Origin: Burkholderiales bacterium LSUCC0115
GTDB taxonomy: Bacteria; Pseudomonadota; Gammaproteobacteria; Burkholderiales; Burkholderiaceae_A
Length of the DNA stretch: 64,000 bases
Reading direction: 5' to 3'
Assembly: GCA_009646425.1 (NCBI GenBank)
Contig: WJBW01000001.1
Span: 629,436 to 693,435, forward strand
In this document: piece after piece, positions 33,256 to 42,154 of the stretch
Numbering within the stretch: the first letter of the stretch is position 1
Layout of the letters: every line of letters starts with the position of its first letter
Translations under genes and position numbers: made by a program
Notes under the pieces: model-generated
Seen by the model: the letters and a program-made list of their open reading frames with translations, nothing else
Databases searched by the model: none
What the model was told of the DNA's origin: nothing

Positions 33256-34666
33256 ACCAGAGCCCCTGATCGACCAGGCCAACGAAATCAATGTTGGTTA
33301 AATTCAGCTCGTGGTTTGCACCACCGAGGATCAGTTCTTCTAGAGACAACTGGCCAGGCCCGCTCCCAATCTGTGAAGCAAAGCCATCGATCACGCCTGT
33401 ACTCGCTGCAACACCCGTCACATTTTGAAAGACCACTGCAATCGCATCGCGATCATTGGCCACCGGCCGCCCAATCAAGGCACTGGCCATGGGGGTCGTT
33501 AAGCCCAGATCAATCAAGCTCTCAACCGAGCCGCCACCATCCAGGTAATCCAGGGCGATGCCTATGATGGTCTGGTCGGATACGAAATCAGCCCCCAGCA
33601 CCGCTCCGACCAGCTTGGCTGCCAGTCCCGCCTGGCCGTCCTCGATATCCGCTGCCCACCGAGCGTCTTGCAAGACCACACGCTCCACCCCATCCAAGAC
33701 CACCGAGGCAGACGGGCTGCCTTGAAAGACCAGTCGAGTCTGGCCGGCCGTGGTCTGCTGCCAGTCCACCTGATCGCGGTCAATAGCCCACTCCAAGACA
33801 TCCAGGCCATCGCCGCCCGCAAAGTAGTGCGCACCGCCAGCCATCTGCAAGACATCATCACCGGCCCCCGCATCCCAATAGACGGCACCGGAGCTCACCA
33901 CCAAGGACTCGTCGGTTTCTCCGCCCTGCACATCCCGCGCACCGGCACCAAGCGCCGTGTTGTTATCCGAGAGTTCAGTGATGAGCGCCTGACGATGCAA
34001 AGAGAGGTTGGACCAGACCCCTTCGGCCTCCCCCACCGCAGACTTGGTTCCCACCACGACCAACTGGTCATTGGCATCGGTATAGATCAGGGGGCCACCG
34101 CTGCTGCCGGCCCCCATTTGATAGGCATCGCGTGAGGTGGAGTAGATCACACCCCGCGAGCTGCTGTCGCGTGCACTCACGCTGCCCACCGTCAGGCCAT
34201 TGAAGTCTGAGGGATAGCCATAACTCTGAGCGAGAAAAGCGCCCGGCGGATCCGCGTCGGCGATTTCGATCCAGCCCAAATCAAAGCCAACATCTCGGGT
34301 CAGCGCCAGAAGCGCCATATCATGCTGGGCTTCGGCATCGGTGACCGTGTCATTGGCACCCGTGACAAAAACCGAGGTGCCGTAGTGCAGAACATCGGGC
34401 CTGCGCACCAGCACGTCGGCTACCGACCCCAACAGGCGTCCGATGTCTGGATCTAATTCAGCGCCCAAGTAGACATGGACACTGGTGGCCAGGCCACCGC
34501 GCGATGGGTTGTAGAGCACGTGGGTGGAGGTCAAGAGATCGTTGCGACCCACCAGCAAACCCGACCCGGTTACCGTCACACCATTAGCAAAGGTAGCCTC
34601 GACATAGGCCACCAGCCGCCCCGTCTCGTCTGATGCAATCTGATCAGCCGGCAGAAGACTCGCCAT
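33248..34666 (-). CDS. Trypsin-like serine protease with RTX/DUF4214-like C-terminal region
   Basis: 472 residues. Residues 30-230 are an S1/V8-type protease with a complete triad: H49 in STHVLYN, D116 in HDMALLAL and S189 in GAGSSGGPL. A linker with one RTX-like patch (DAGAGDDVLQM, FAGGDGLDVLEW) follows, then a helical DUF4214-like end (VVFQNVTGVAASTGVIDGFASQI). No signal peptide, so type I secretion is the likely route, with the C-terminal half as signal. Placed right after the CHASE2 cyclase on the same strand. It might process or shed the surface layer; that is a guess from context. Confidence 0.8.
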   Translation of the reverse strand: MASLLPADQIASDETGRLVAYVEATFANGVTVTGSGLLVGRNDLLTSTHVLYNPSRGGLATSVHVYLGAELDPDIGRLLGSVADVLVRRPDVLHYGTSVFVTGANDTVTDAEAQHDMALLALTRDVGFDLGWIEIADADPPGAFLAQSYGYPSDFNGLTVGSVSARDSSSRGVIYSTSRDAYQMGAGSSGGPLIYTDANDQLVVVGTKSAVGEAEGVWSNLSLHRQALITELSDNNTALGAGARDVQGGETDESLVVSSGAVYWDAGAGDDVLQMAGGAHYFAGGDGLDVLEWAIDRDQVDWQQTTAGQTRLVFQGSPSASVVLDGVERVVLQDARWAADIEDGQAGLAAKLVGAVLGADFVSDQTIIGIALDYLDGGGSVESLIDLGLTTPMASALIGRPVANDRDAIAVVFQNVTGVAASTGVIDGFASQIGSGPGQLSLEELILGGANHELNLTNIDFVGLVDQGLWYA

Positions 34667-34669
34667 GCC

Positions 34670-36637
34670 TTAGTCCTTGAGGGAGAACACGCCCACCGCG
34701 CCGAGTGCACCACCCAAGTCAAAGCGGCCAGCAAAGGCAAACGAGCGCCGAAGCCGGTCCTCTTCCAGGTCCGAGTGGGTCTGCTCACTGATCAGCACAG
34801 ACTGGTTGAGCTCGCGGGTCAGGCCCTCCAGGTGGGCGGCCTGGTTCACCGGCTGACCAAAGACGGTATGGGTGAGGCGCTGGCCAGAACCAAAGACACC
34901 AGTGAGCACATCACCCGAATCAATGCCCATCTTGAGCTGTAGCGGTGCCATGCCGTCGGCGTCTTGCTTGTGGGCCCAGAGCCCCTGCAACTCAATGGCG
35001 GCCACCACGGCCCGCTGGGCATGCAGCTCACCCAGAAAAACTGCCATAAAACCATCGCCCAGGTATTTATCAATCGCGCCACCGTGGGCGCTGACCACCC
35101 AGTCTGCACTGCCGTAGAACTGATGAATCAGGCGGGCGACTGCATCTTCGGGATGCCTGGCATAAAAAGCGGTAAAGCCGCAGAGGTCGGCAAACAAGAT
35201 GCTGGCCGAGACTGGCGTCACCCGCGGGTCAGGACGGTTCTGCAGATACTGGATCAGTGATCCGGCACTCAGGGCGGCCTGGGCATTGGCCTCTCCCCCC
35301 AGGTATTCAGCCAGGGCCCCACCACCCGCAAAGGCCTGCAGGTGCGCCATGGCCCGGTTGCGCTGACGATTGAGCTGCCACTGACGAACCGCCAGCAGGA
35401 CCAGCGCAAGCAACAAGGGATAGACCAAAACGCTCAGATGAAAGGTCCACAGGCCAGCGCTCGCAAAGGCCCAGACCTGTAGGCCCAAGACCAGCAAGAC
35501 CAGGGCCGGCGCCACCACTGTTGGCAAGAGACTGCGCCAGCCAGAGGCCACCCGCTGACCGCCACGCCAGGCCAGATAGATGCCCCCGGTCATCAAGACC
35601 ACCACCAAGAGATCGATCCAGATCTGATGGGCGGGGCGATAGGCCACGCGCTGATCAAGAAAGCCAGAGATCATCTGAAGGTGAACCTCCATGCCCGTGG
35701 CCAGACCAGACAAGGGCACCGGCACCGAGTCAGAGACCCCAAAGGCGCTGGCGCCAATCAACACAATCGCCCCATCAAAACTCATAGCCCGACCAGCCAA
35801 GACCTCACTGGCCGACACCGCCGCATAGGCCGACCGTGAACGAGAAAACGGAATGCGGGTCAGGCCATCGGACTCCACAGGTAGCCTTAACCCAGGCAAG
35901 GCGGGGTTCTCAATCCAGTGGGCAGGGCCCAGCCAATCCGAGAGGCCCCGACGAGTACCCGATGCGCGGTCCAACAACCAGGCTGACTGGGCCTCTGAGA
36001 GCAAGGCGAGCCCTGCCAAGCTCAAAGCCGGATAGGTCTTGCCTTGGAAGCAGACCACCGCCGGAATCCGGCGAACAGTGCCGTCGGGATCCACCGCGGG
36101 GCTGATGTGGCCGGCATGGCGAACCCCCAGCGAGCGTTCATTGGCCAGATAACTGCCCGCACCAATCAAGTCGTCTGGGCAGCGTCCAGCCGGCAGACTC
36201 GCCGCGCCATAAGAGGACAAGACGCCAACATTGGCAAAGGCCAGCTGTTTGTCTGCCGAGGAAAAGATCTGCCCCATGACCACGGGCCGCCTAGCCAACA
36301 CACTGGCCAGGTGTTCATCACCCGGACGCTTTTCTGGAAGGATCATGTCGACCAAGACCACCGCTGCACCGGCCTGGGCCGTCTGGTCAATCAAACGCGC
36401 AATCGTCTGACGGGACCATGGCCACGCGCCCTGGCTGCGCAGGCTTCTCTCGTCAATGTCTACCACCACGACGCGTCGCTCAGGCTCAGACGAGGCATAA
36501 ACCTGCCAGACTGGGGCAAAAAGCCTATCTTCCAGAGACTGCCACCAGCTGTTGCGAGACAAGAGGGCCAGCAGCGCAACCAGCAAGAGGCTGAGCAATC
36601 CAAAATAAGCGCGAGGCGAGAGACGGTCCGTCAACAT
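34670..36637 (-). CDS. CHASE2-domain class III adenylate-cyclase-like protein
   Basis: 655 residues from ATG 36637 (7-base overlap with the ligase stop). One N-terminal membrane helix, a periplasmic CHASE2 sensor (RRVVVVDIDERSLRSQGAWPWSR, VLVDMILPEKRPGDEHLA), three closely spaced membrane helices (about 350-430), then a class III cyclase domain. Catalytic marks: ILFADLCGFTAF (first metal Asp), KYLGDGFMAVF (second Asp; Lys in the adenine-selecting position) and GIDSGDVLTGVFG. The usual VNxAxRLE motif reads VNQAAHLE, placing His602 where the transition-state Arg normally sits. Predicted to make cAMP in response to an envelope signal; the change may lower activity. Confidence 0.85.
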   Translation of the reverse strand: MLTDRLSPRAYFGLLSLLLVALLALLSRNSWWQSLEDRLFAPVWQVYASSEPERRVVVVDIDERSLRSQGAWPWSRQTIARLIDQTAQAGAAVVLVDMILPEKRPGDEHLASVLARRPVVMGQIFSSADKQLAFANVGVLSSYGAASLPAGRCPDDLIGAGSYLANERSLGVRHAGHISPAVDPDGTVRRIPAVVCFQGKTYPALSLAGLALLSEAQSAWLLDRASGTRRGLSDWLGPAHWIENPALPGLRLPVESDGLTRIPFSRSRSAYAAVSASEVLAGRAMSFDGAIVLIGASAFGVSDSVPVPLSGLATGMEVHLQMISGFLDQRVAYRPAHQIWIDLLVVVLMTGGIYLAWRGGQRVASGWRSLLPTVVAPALVLLVLGLQVWAFASAGLWTFHLSVLVYPLLLALVLLAVRQWQLNRQRNRAMAHLQAFAGGGALAEYLGGEANAQAALSAGSLIQYLQNRPDPRVTPVSASILFADLCGFTAFYARHPEDAVARLIHQFYGSADWVVSAHGGAIDKYLGDGFMAVFLGELHAQRAVVAAIELQGLWAHKQDADGMAPLQLKMGIDSGDVLTGVFGSGQRLTHTVFGQPVNQAAHLEGLTRELNQSVLISEQTHSDLEEDRLRRSFAFAGRFDLGGALGAVGVFSLKD

Positions 36638-38112
36638 GCCTGGATTAAACCGCGTTTTGCATGATCGGGCGCGGGCCGACCGTACGCCAGGCACCAGGCC
36701 GCCAGGCCCGCCCAGACCAGCACCAGCAGGTGGCCCTCTTCGACATTCCAGAGCACCGAGTTAAACCCGGCATCCAGCAGCAACAGACCGAGCATGAGCA
36801 AGAGACCAAAACGAGTAAGGTGTGGCGAGCGGTGGAACTGCCTGAGGGGAATCGATGCGTTCACAGACGACCAGGCCAGGCGCAGCGCACTGACCCAGAT
36901 CCACAGCCACAGGCCCAGGCCCACCAGACCAGCCTGCACCAGCAGGGCCATGTATTCAGAGTGGGGCTGCCCAGAGCCCTCTGGTGCGGGCTGACCACGC
37001 AGCGCTTGATAACCCTGGGCATAGCCCCCAACCCCCAGCCCGAAGACAAGGCGAGAGGCAGAGGCCGCGGTCATCTCGAGACCGGCCTGCCAAAAAGCCA
37101 GTCGAATGCCTTGGCTGGTGACCGGCGTGGTGGGCTGGGTCTGTACATACCCCTGTACCTCGGCTGCGGCCTGCTGACTGCGCCACTGCAGATGCGGACT
37201 GGTCTGAAGCCAGGTCAGCACAACCAGCAAGCCAGCAAGCCCTCGCATCGCCACCGCACCGGGACCGGTACCGGTACCAGCACCAGTACCAGTATCGGTG
37301 CCAACCTTGGCGCCACGGCCGCCACGCCAAAGCCGCCAGACACAAACCAGCCCCAGACCAAACCAGGCCACCGTGGACACCAGCAGCAAGACATAGCCTG
37401 TGCGGCCCTGCATCAGCAGCACCGGCGTGGCGGTAAACGCCGCTGCTGCAAGACCGGGCCAAGAGACTCTGGTCAGCATGAGCCAGGCATTGGCTGCGAT
37501 GACCAAGAAGGCGCCGGTCGCAATGTGGGAGTGACCGAAGGCTGGGTTGCTGGCCGCCGGAAACGAGACGATCTTCTGACCGGCCCAAACCCAAGCACCA
37601 GCCTGGCCAGCGCCAGAACCAAACCAGGCGCCAGTCCAACCCCAATAGGCCAGCCAGGAGACCACTGCCGATAGGCTCGCTCCCAGGGCAAACCAAAAGA
37701 GCCAATCTCGACCAGACCCACCGGCTCGAAGCCCCAGCCAGAGCCCCCAGAGGGCAAAGGGCACATACAGCAGTCTGCGGTAGCGACTCCAAGACTCTTG
37801 TAAATCCGAGGTGGGTGCGATGGACCACCAGGCCGACAGACTCAGCCAGACAAACAGAATCAGGCAGCCCCAAACCAATGCGCGCAGGCTCGATGGGCTG
37901 GCCCGCCAGGCCTGCCACCAGTCTTGCCAGAGGTCTGGCGAGTGGGTCTTGGCGGACACCCATGACCAGGCAGACACCAGCACCGCCAGGCCGGAAAACA
38001 AGACCGCCGGCGCAGTTCCCAAGGGCAGACCAAAGGCTGCCAGACACCACAGCCCATGAGACCAACGATCAACCGCTCGAAGCTCAGCCCAAGACAACGG
38101 TGCGATCCACAT
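36631..38112 (-). CDS. O-antigen ligase/polymerase (WaaL/Wzy-like) membrane protein
   Basis: 493 residues, at least ten hydrophobic segments (LWCLAAFGLPLGTAPAVLFSG, LFWFALGASLSAVVSWLAYWG and others). The large periplasmic loop near residues 320-390 has GSGQPHSEYMALLVQAGLVG, the Wzy_C-type motif with the conserved His before EY, and FGLGVGGYAQGYQALRG. Predicted to join finished O-antigen or short glycans to lipid A-core at the periplasmic face. It overlaps msbA by 29 bases and the cyclase by 7, so the unit is tightly packed. Confidence 0.82.
   Translation of the reverse strand: MWIAPLSWAELRAVDRWSHGLWCLAAFGLPLGTAPAVLFSGLAVLVSAWSWVSAKTHSPDLWQDWWQAWRASPSSLRALVWGCLILFVWLSLSAWWSIAPTSDLQESWSRYRRLLYVPFALWGLWLGLRAGGSGRDWLFWFALGASLSAVVSWLAYWGWTGAWFGSGAGQAGAWVWAGQKIVSFPAASNPAFGHSHIATGAFLVIAANAWLMLTRVSWPGLAAAAFTATPVLLMQGRTGYVLLLVSTVAWFGLGLVCVWRLWRGGRGAKVGTDTGTGAGTGTGPGAVAMRGLAGLLVVLTWLQTSPHLQWRSQQAAAEVQGYVQTQPTTPVTSQGIRLAFWQAGLEMTAASASRLVFGLGVGGYAQGYQALRGQPAPEGSGQPHSEYMALLVQAGLVGLGLWLWIWVSALRLAWSSVNASIPLRQFHRSPHLTRFGLLLMLGLLLLDAGFNSVLWNVEEGHLLVLVWAGLAAWCLAYGRPAPDHAKRGLIQAC
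37261..37302 (-). repeat. Degenerate 6-base tandem repeat in ligase gene
   Basis: About seven copies of ACCGGT/ACCAGT-like units, encoding alternating Thr-Gly or Ala-Gly pairs (GTDTGTGAGTGTGPG) in a cytoplasmic or loop region after a Trp/Arg-rich segment. The six-base unit keeps frame, so length change would alter loop length only. Confidence 0.65.
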
Positions 38113-39796
38113 GAATCAGTCGCTCAGGCGCATGGCTGATCAGCAAGACCGTGCGGCCCTTCATGAGATCCGCCAGACCCTGCAAGACGGCCTGCTCGCT
38201 CTCACGGTCCAACGCGCTGGTCGCCTCATCCAAGAGCAAGATGGGTGCATCCTTCAGAAAAGCCCGGGCCATGGCAATGCGCTGCCGCTGACCGCCCGAC
38301 AGTCGATCGCCCAGGCTGCCAAGAGGTGTGGCGAGCCCCAAGGGCAGCTGCGAGATGAAGTCCCAGGCATGGGCGGCCTTGGCCGCCTGCTCCACCTGAG
38401 CGGCACTGGCCTGTGGCTTACCCATGCGAATGTTGTCTTCGATGGTCTGGTCAAAGAGCATGACCCGCTGGCTTACCCAGGCGATCTGGCGACGCAGTCG
38501 ATCCACCGGCCAGTGGGCAATGTCCTGACCATCGATTTGAATGCGGCCTTGTTCCGGTTGATCAAAGCCACAGAGCAGATAGAGCAGCGTGGACTTGCCA
38601 GAGCCCGATGGCCCCACCAAGGCCACCACCTCACCAGCGCGCACCGAGAGGTCAAAGCCCCGAACGGCCCAGGACTGCTCAGGGGCAGGCAATTCGGGCT
38701 GACTGTCGGACTGACTGTCCGACTCGGTGGAAGGAACCTGATAACGATAGCCAACCTGCTCAAAATGAATCTCACCGCGTACACGATCAGAGGCCTTCAG
38801 AACCTCCGTTGCAGTCGGCATTGAGCTGGTCTCAGCCGGCGTGTCGAGCAAGGCAAAGACCGACTCAGCCGCCGCCAGGCCTCTTTGCAACACCGCATTG
38901 ACATTGGTGAGCCGGCGCACCGGCTCAAAGACCATGCTCATGGCCGTGATAAAGGCGACAAACTCACCGGGGGTCATCAGGTCTTGCTCGTTGAGCCGAC
39001 TGGCCACATAGATGACCAAGGCTACTGAGCAGGCCGCCAGCACCTGGACCAGCGGAACGTTTAAGGCCTGAACCCGGATGGCCCTCATCTGCTCGCGACG
39101 CAGCGACTGGTTCAAAGCGGCAAAGTCTGTGGCCTGTTTGTCCTGCACCCCAAAGATCTTGATGTCTTTGAGGCCTAACAAGGCCTCTTCAATCAGGCCA
39201 GTGAGCCGCCCCACCCAAGACTGCACCAGGCTACTGGAGCGGCGCAGCCGGTGGTTGGTGGCCCGGATCACCAACGCCAACACCGGGGCCATGATCAGAA
39301 TCAACAAGGTCAGCTGCCAGGCGGTGTAGAACAAAAAGCCCAGCAGACCTATCAAGACCAGGGTGTCTTTGATGAGCGTGAGCCAAGCCGTGGAGACTGC
39401 TTCGCCCACCAGGTTGATGTCATAGGTGATGCGCGAGAGCATGCGGCCACCTGGCTCGGCCTGATGCACCGACAGCGGCAGCTGCAACTGATGACCAAAC
39501 AAGACCTGACGCAGATCGGCCATGGTCTTTTGGGCCAGAGTCTGACTGGCCACATTGCCCACATAGTCAGCCAGACCCTTCACCAGAAAGGTCACCACAA
39601 TCAGCAGTGGCACCTGCCAAAGGCTCGCCGCATCCTTGGCAATCAGGCTCTGGTCAATCAAGGGACGCATGAGCGCAGGCAGCACAGGCTCCAAGGCCGC
39701 ACTGATGACCAGGGCCAGCACCGAGACCGCCGCGGCCGGCCAGTAAGGCCAGGCGTAGCCAAGCAGTCGTTTGTAGAGCGCAAAGTCTTTTGTCAC
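38084..39796 (-). CDS. msbA: Lipid A export ABC transporter MsbA
   Basis: 570 residues, full half-transporter length. Six-helix membrane domain (MRPLIDQSL, GGRMLSRITYDINLV, and EFVAFITAMSMVFEPVRRLTNVN in the region typical of MsbA), then the ATPase with Walker A GPSGSGKST, Q-loop WVSQRVMLF, signature LSGGQRQR, Walker B ILLLDEATS and switch His in LISHAPER. A Ser/Gln-rich linker (SESDSQSDSQPEL) is specific to this copy. Flips lipid A-core across the inner membrane. It stands 9 bases after the GT2/phosphatase gene in the LPS run. Confidence 0.88.
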   Translation of the reverse strand: MTKDFALYKRLLGYAWPYWPAAAVSVLALVISAALEPVLPALMRPLIDQSLIAKDAASLWQVPLLIVVTFLVKGLADYVGNVASQTLAQKTMADLRQVLFGHQLQLPLSVHQAEPGGRMLSRITYDINLVGEAVSTAWLTLIKDTLVLIGLLGFLFYTAWQLTLLILIMAPVLALVIRATNHRLRRSSSLVQSWVGRLTGLIEEALLGLKDIKIFGVQDKQATDFAALNQSLRREQMRAIRVQALNVPLVQVLAACSVALVIYVASRLNEQDLMTPGEFVAFITAMSMVFEPVRRLTNVNAVLQRGLAAAESVFALLDTPAETSSMPTATEVLKASDRVRGEIHFEQVGYRYQVPSTESDSQSDSQPELPAPEQSWAVRGFDLSVRAGEVVALVGPSGSGKSTLLYLLCGFDQPEQGRIQIDGQDIAHWPVDRLRRQIAWVSQRVMLFDQTIEDNIRMGKPQASAAQVEQAAKAAHAWDFISQLPLGLATPLGSLGDRLSGGQRQRIAMARAFLKDAPILLLDEATSALDRESEQAVLQGLADLMKGRTVLLISHAPERLIHVDRTVVLG

Positions 39797-39805
39797 GGCT
39801 CGACC

Positions 39806-41278
39806 CTATTCCCGACGCAAGACGCGGTCAACCAGCCAGTTTGAGAGGCCATGGGGCTTAAACCCATCCATCATGGCCTGGGCGTCGTAGTCGCGAACCA
39901 GCCACTGCTCCAGACTCTGGCCTCGGTCTGCCGTCGGTTGAAGCTTGGCGCCACTGGCTGACTCGAAGAAATGATCCAAGACCCCGGTCTTGGCCGCCCG
40001 AAAATGACCATAACGCCAGCCCAGCTCTGACTGGGCCTGCTCTAGGGGCTCCCCCAGACGAATGTGCCGGTAGAGCACACTGAAAAAGCCCGCGCGATCC
40101 GCGCCCGACTTGCAATGAACAATGGCGGGCAATTCGATCGTGCGAATCAGGTCAATGACCTTTTGTGTGCGAGCGGCATCCAGCAGGCCACGGGAATAGA
40201 CCTCCAGGGTGTGCATCTGAAGGCCCAGCGCCCGAGAGGCCTCTTGCTCCAGCCGGTACCAGCCCAGCTGAGGGTTCTCGCCCCGAAGGTTGATCACCGT
40301 GCGAATCCCATACCGACGCACATAGCGCGCCAGTCGCAAGGGACTGGGCTGATTAACCCGATACAGGCCGCCGGCCAGTCGATACCGATTGTCATAAAGG
40401 GCCCGTAGCAGGCCATGGTCGACAAACCACATCTCCAGCCAGTCGTTCAGGCGATCCCAAGTCGTTCTCTGATGGGCCAGGAATCGCTTCAGGCGAATCT
40501 GCTCAGCGGCCATGCTGTAGCGAAGCAAGGCACCCCTGGCATTGAAATAAGCCAGCTGAACACCGCGCAGACCATCGAACAGCCCACCCCGCAGCACCAG
40601 ACCCCGGACCAATGAAAATAAGGCCGAGGCCAGCCCCCGCCACCAGCCGCCGCGACCGCGGGCGGCCATCTGCTGGGCAGAAGCCCGGGCATAGCGCCAC
40701 ATCTTGTCATTGGCATCGTTCAGGCTTTCGACCGACTCGTGCATTAGCAGCGACTGCAGTCTGCCCGTGGCGCCTTTGACCAACAAACGCTCATGCACCA
40801 GGTCCTCGCTGAACTCAGCCTGGCCTCTACGAAAGAGGCGCACCGGTGCATCACCATGCCAATCCCCAAATCGGATGTAACGATCAACAAACTTGGATCG
40901 TCGAGGAATGGCATAGGCCACCGAACCTGAACCGCCATGCTGCACCACCGACTGAATCTCTTGAGCCAGTGCGCTACCGACCCACTCATCGGCATCCAGG
41001 CTTAGCACCCAGTCACCAGTGGCGTAGGACAGGGCCCTGTTTTTCTGGACCCCAAAGCCCTGCCAGTCTTGGTGTTGATAAACCGTGGCGCCACGGGAGC
41101 GGGCGAGTTCACAGGTGGCATCGGTGCTACCGCTGTCCACCACAATGCACTCATCGGCAAAGGCCACACTGGCCAGCGCCTGGTCCAGACGATGGGCCTC
41201 GTTCTTGGTGATCAGAATGACCGAGAGTCTCATTGCGGTCATGGGGCTCACTGGACTCACTGCGCTCAATGAACTCAT
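39806..41278 (-). CDS. Fusion of WaaE-like GT2 with tyrosine-phosphatase-like domain
   Basis: 490 residues from ATG 41278, which overlaps the previous stop as ATGA. Residues 17-260 are a WaaE/KdtX-type GT2 (VILITKNEAHRLDQALASV, CIVVDSGSTD, GVQKNRALSYATGDWVLSLD, then DADEW), which in enterobacteria adds glucose to inner-core heptose. Residues about 300-450 match dual-specificity/tyrosine phosphatases: IRTVINLRGEN and the active-site loop HCKSGADRAG (C389, R395; CX5R intact). The Thr/Ser-rich N-terminal leader is low complexity. The phosphatase may remove a phosphate from core sugar or lipid; I infer this from fusion and location. Confidence 0.82.
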   Translation of the reverse strand: MSSLSAVSPVSPMTAMRLSVILITKNEAHRLDQALASVAFADECIVVDSGSTDATCELARSRGATVYQHQDWQGFGVQKNRALSYATGDWVLSLDADEWVGSALAQEIQSVVQHGGSGSVAYAIPRRSKFVDRYIRFGDWHGDAPVRLFRRGQAEFSEDLVHERLLVKGATGRLQSLLMHESVESLNDANDKMWRYARASAQQMAARGRGGWWRGLASALFSLVRGLVLRGGLFDGLRGVQLAYFNARGALLRYSMAAEQIRLKRFLAHQRTTWDRLNDWLEMWFVDHGLLRALYDNRYRLAGGLYRVNQPSPLRLARYVRRYGIRTVINLRGENPQLGWYRLEQEASRALGLQMHTLEVYSRGLLDAARTQKVIDLIRTIELPAIVHCKSGADRAGFFSVLYRHIRLGEPLEQAQSELGWRYGHFRAAKTGVLDHFFESASGAKLQPTADRGQSLEQWLVRDYDAQAMMDGFKPHGLSNWLVDRVLRRE

Positions 41279-42150
41279 TGTGTGGCAGTCCTGGTGTTCT
41301 CGAGTCGGACGGCATTGGCCTGCAACTGATCGCGACTGCGCTCGGCATGCCAGAGGTGATAGACATTGGTGGCAAACCGCCCCGACCGAACCCGCACGCC
41401 CTGTACCATCAGACGCAAGGCCAGGTCGGTGTCTTCCAAACCCCACCCAACAAAAGACTCATCAAAGCCCCCGACCCTTTCAAAGTCATGCCGCGACAAG
41501 CTCAGGTTGCAGGTGCGCACCAGGGACTCATCCCTGGGTCGGGCATCGCGTAAAGGTTGCCAGATAGAACTGGTGAGGCTGAGCATGGGCCAGAACCGAT
41601 CGCAACGTTTGGTCAGCCAGAGCCAGTAGGGAGAATCGAAGACCTGCAGTCGTTCACGCCAGACCGACACGCTGTCGGCCGGGGTGCTGGTCTCTGAGTC
41701 TGTCAGTGCCTGGCGCTCCAGCTGCTCGGTGTAGGCGGGGCTCAGCAGTCCACGGCCACCAGCCACCATCAGGCCTGCCTGGTGCAGCCGCAGGTGATGG
41801 GCCACAAATACTTTGGGCGCGATGCAGTCGCCATCCAGAAAGATCAGCAGGTCAGGCTGGCCGTGGTTTACCGCCTGCTGGACACCCAGGTTCCGGGCGG
41901 CAGCCGCGCGAAAGCCCTGATCGGGCTGCCAGGCGTAGTGCAACTGGGTCTGAGGCAGATGGGCCTGGTAGTAGGACTGCCAAGCCTGCACGACCTGTTG
42001 AGTCTGGCTGCCAGACCCGTCGTCGGCCACCACCACCTGCTCTGGCGACACAGACTGCTGGGCCAGTGCAGCCAGCGTCCAGGCCAAGGCCGTGGGCCGG
42101 TTGTAGGTCGTGACCACCACCGCCACATGGGGCTTCTTGTGTGTGCGCAA
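41275..42150 (-). CDS. GT2 glycosyltransferase with galactosyltransferase-type C-terminus
   Basis: 291 residues. VAVVVTTYNRPTALAWTLAAL, VVADDGSGSQTQQVV, AAARNLGVQQA and FLDGDCIAP cover the GT-A core; ERVGGFDESFVGWGLEDTDL is the Glyco_transf_7C-like motif. Predicted cytosolic LPS-core or O-unit transferase. It ends in the ATGA overlap with the GT2/phosphatase gene. Confidence 0.83.
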   Translation of the reverse strand: MRTHKKPHVAVVVTTYNRPTALAWTLAALAQQSVSPEQVVVADDGSGSQTQQVVQAWQSYYQAHLPQTQLHYAWQPDQGFRAAAARNLGVQQAVNHGQPDLLIFLDGDCIAPKVFVAHHLRLHQAGLMVAGGRGLLSPAYTEQLERQALTDSETSTPADSVSVWRERLQVFDSPYWLWLTKRCDRFWPMLSLTSSIWQPLRDARPRDESLVRTCNLSLSRHDFERVGGFDESFVGWGLEDTDLALRLMVQGVRVRSGRFATNVYHLWHAERSRDQLQANAVRLENTRTATQ

Positions 42151-42154
42151 TCGA

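Noticed and set aside
38084..39796. This ABC transporter as a type I (HlyB-like) exporter for the RTX proteins
   Set aside because: No C39-like domain, no HlyD partner, and its sequence and neighbours fit MsbA.
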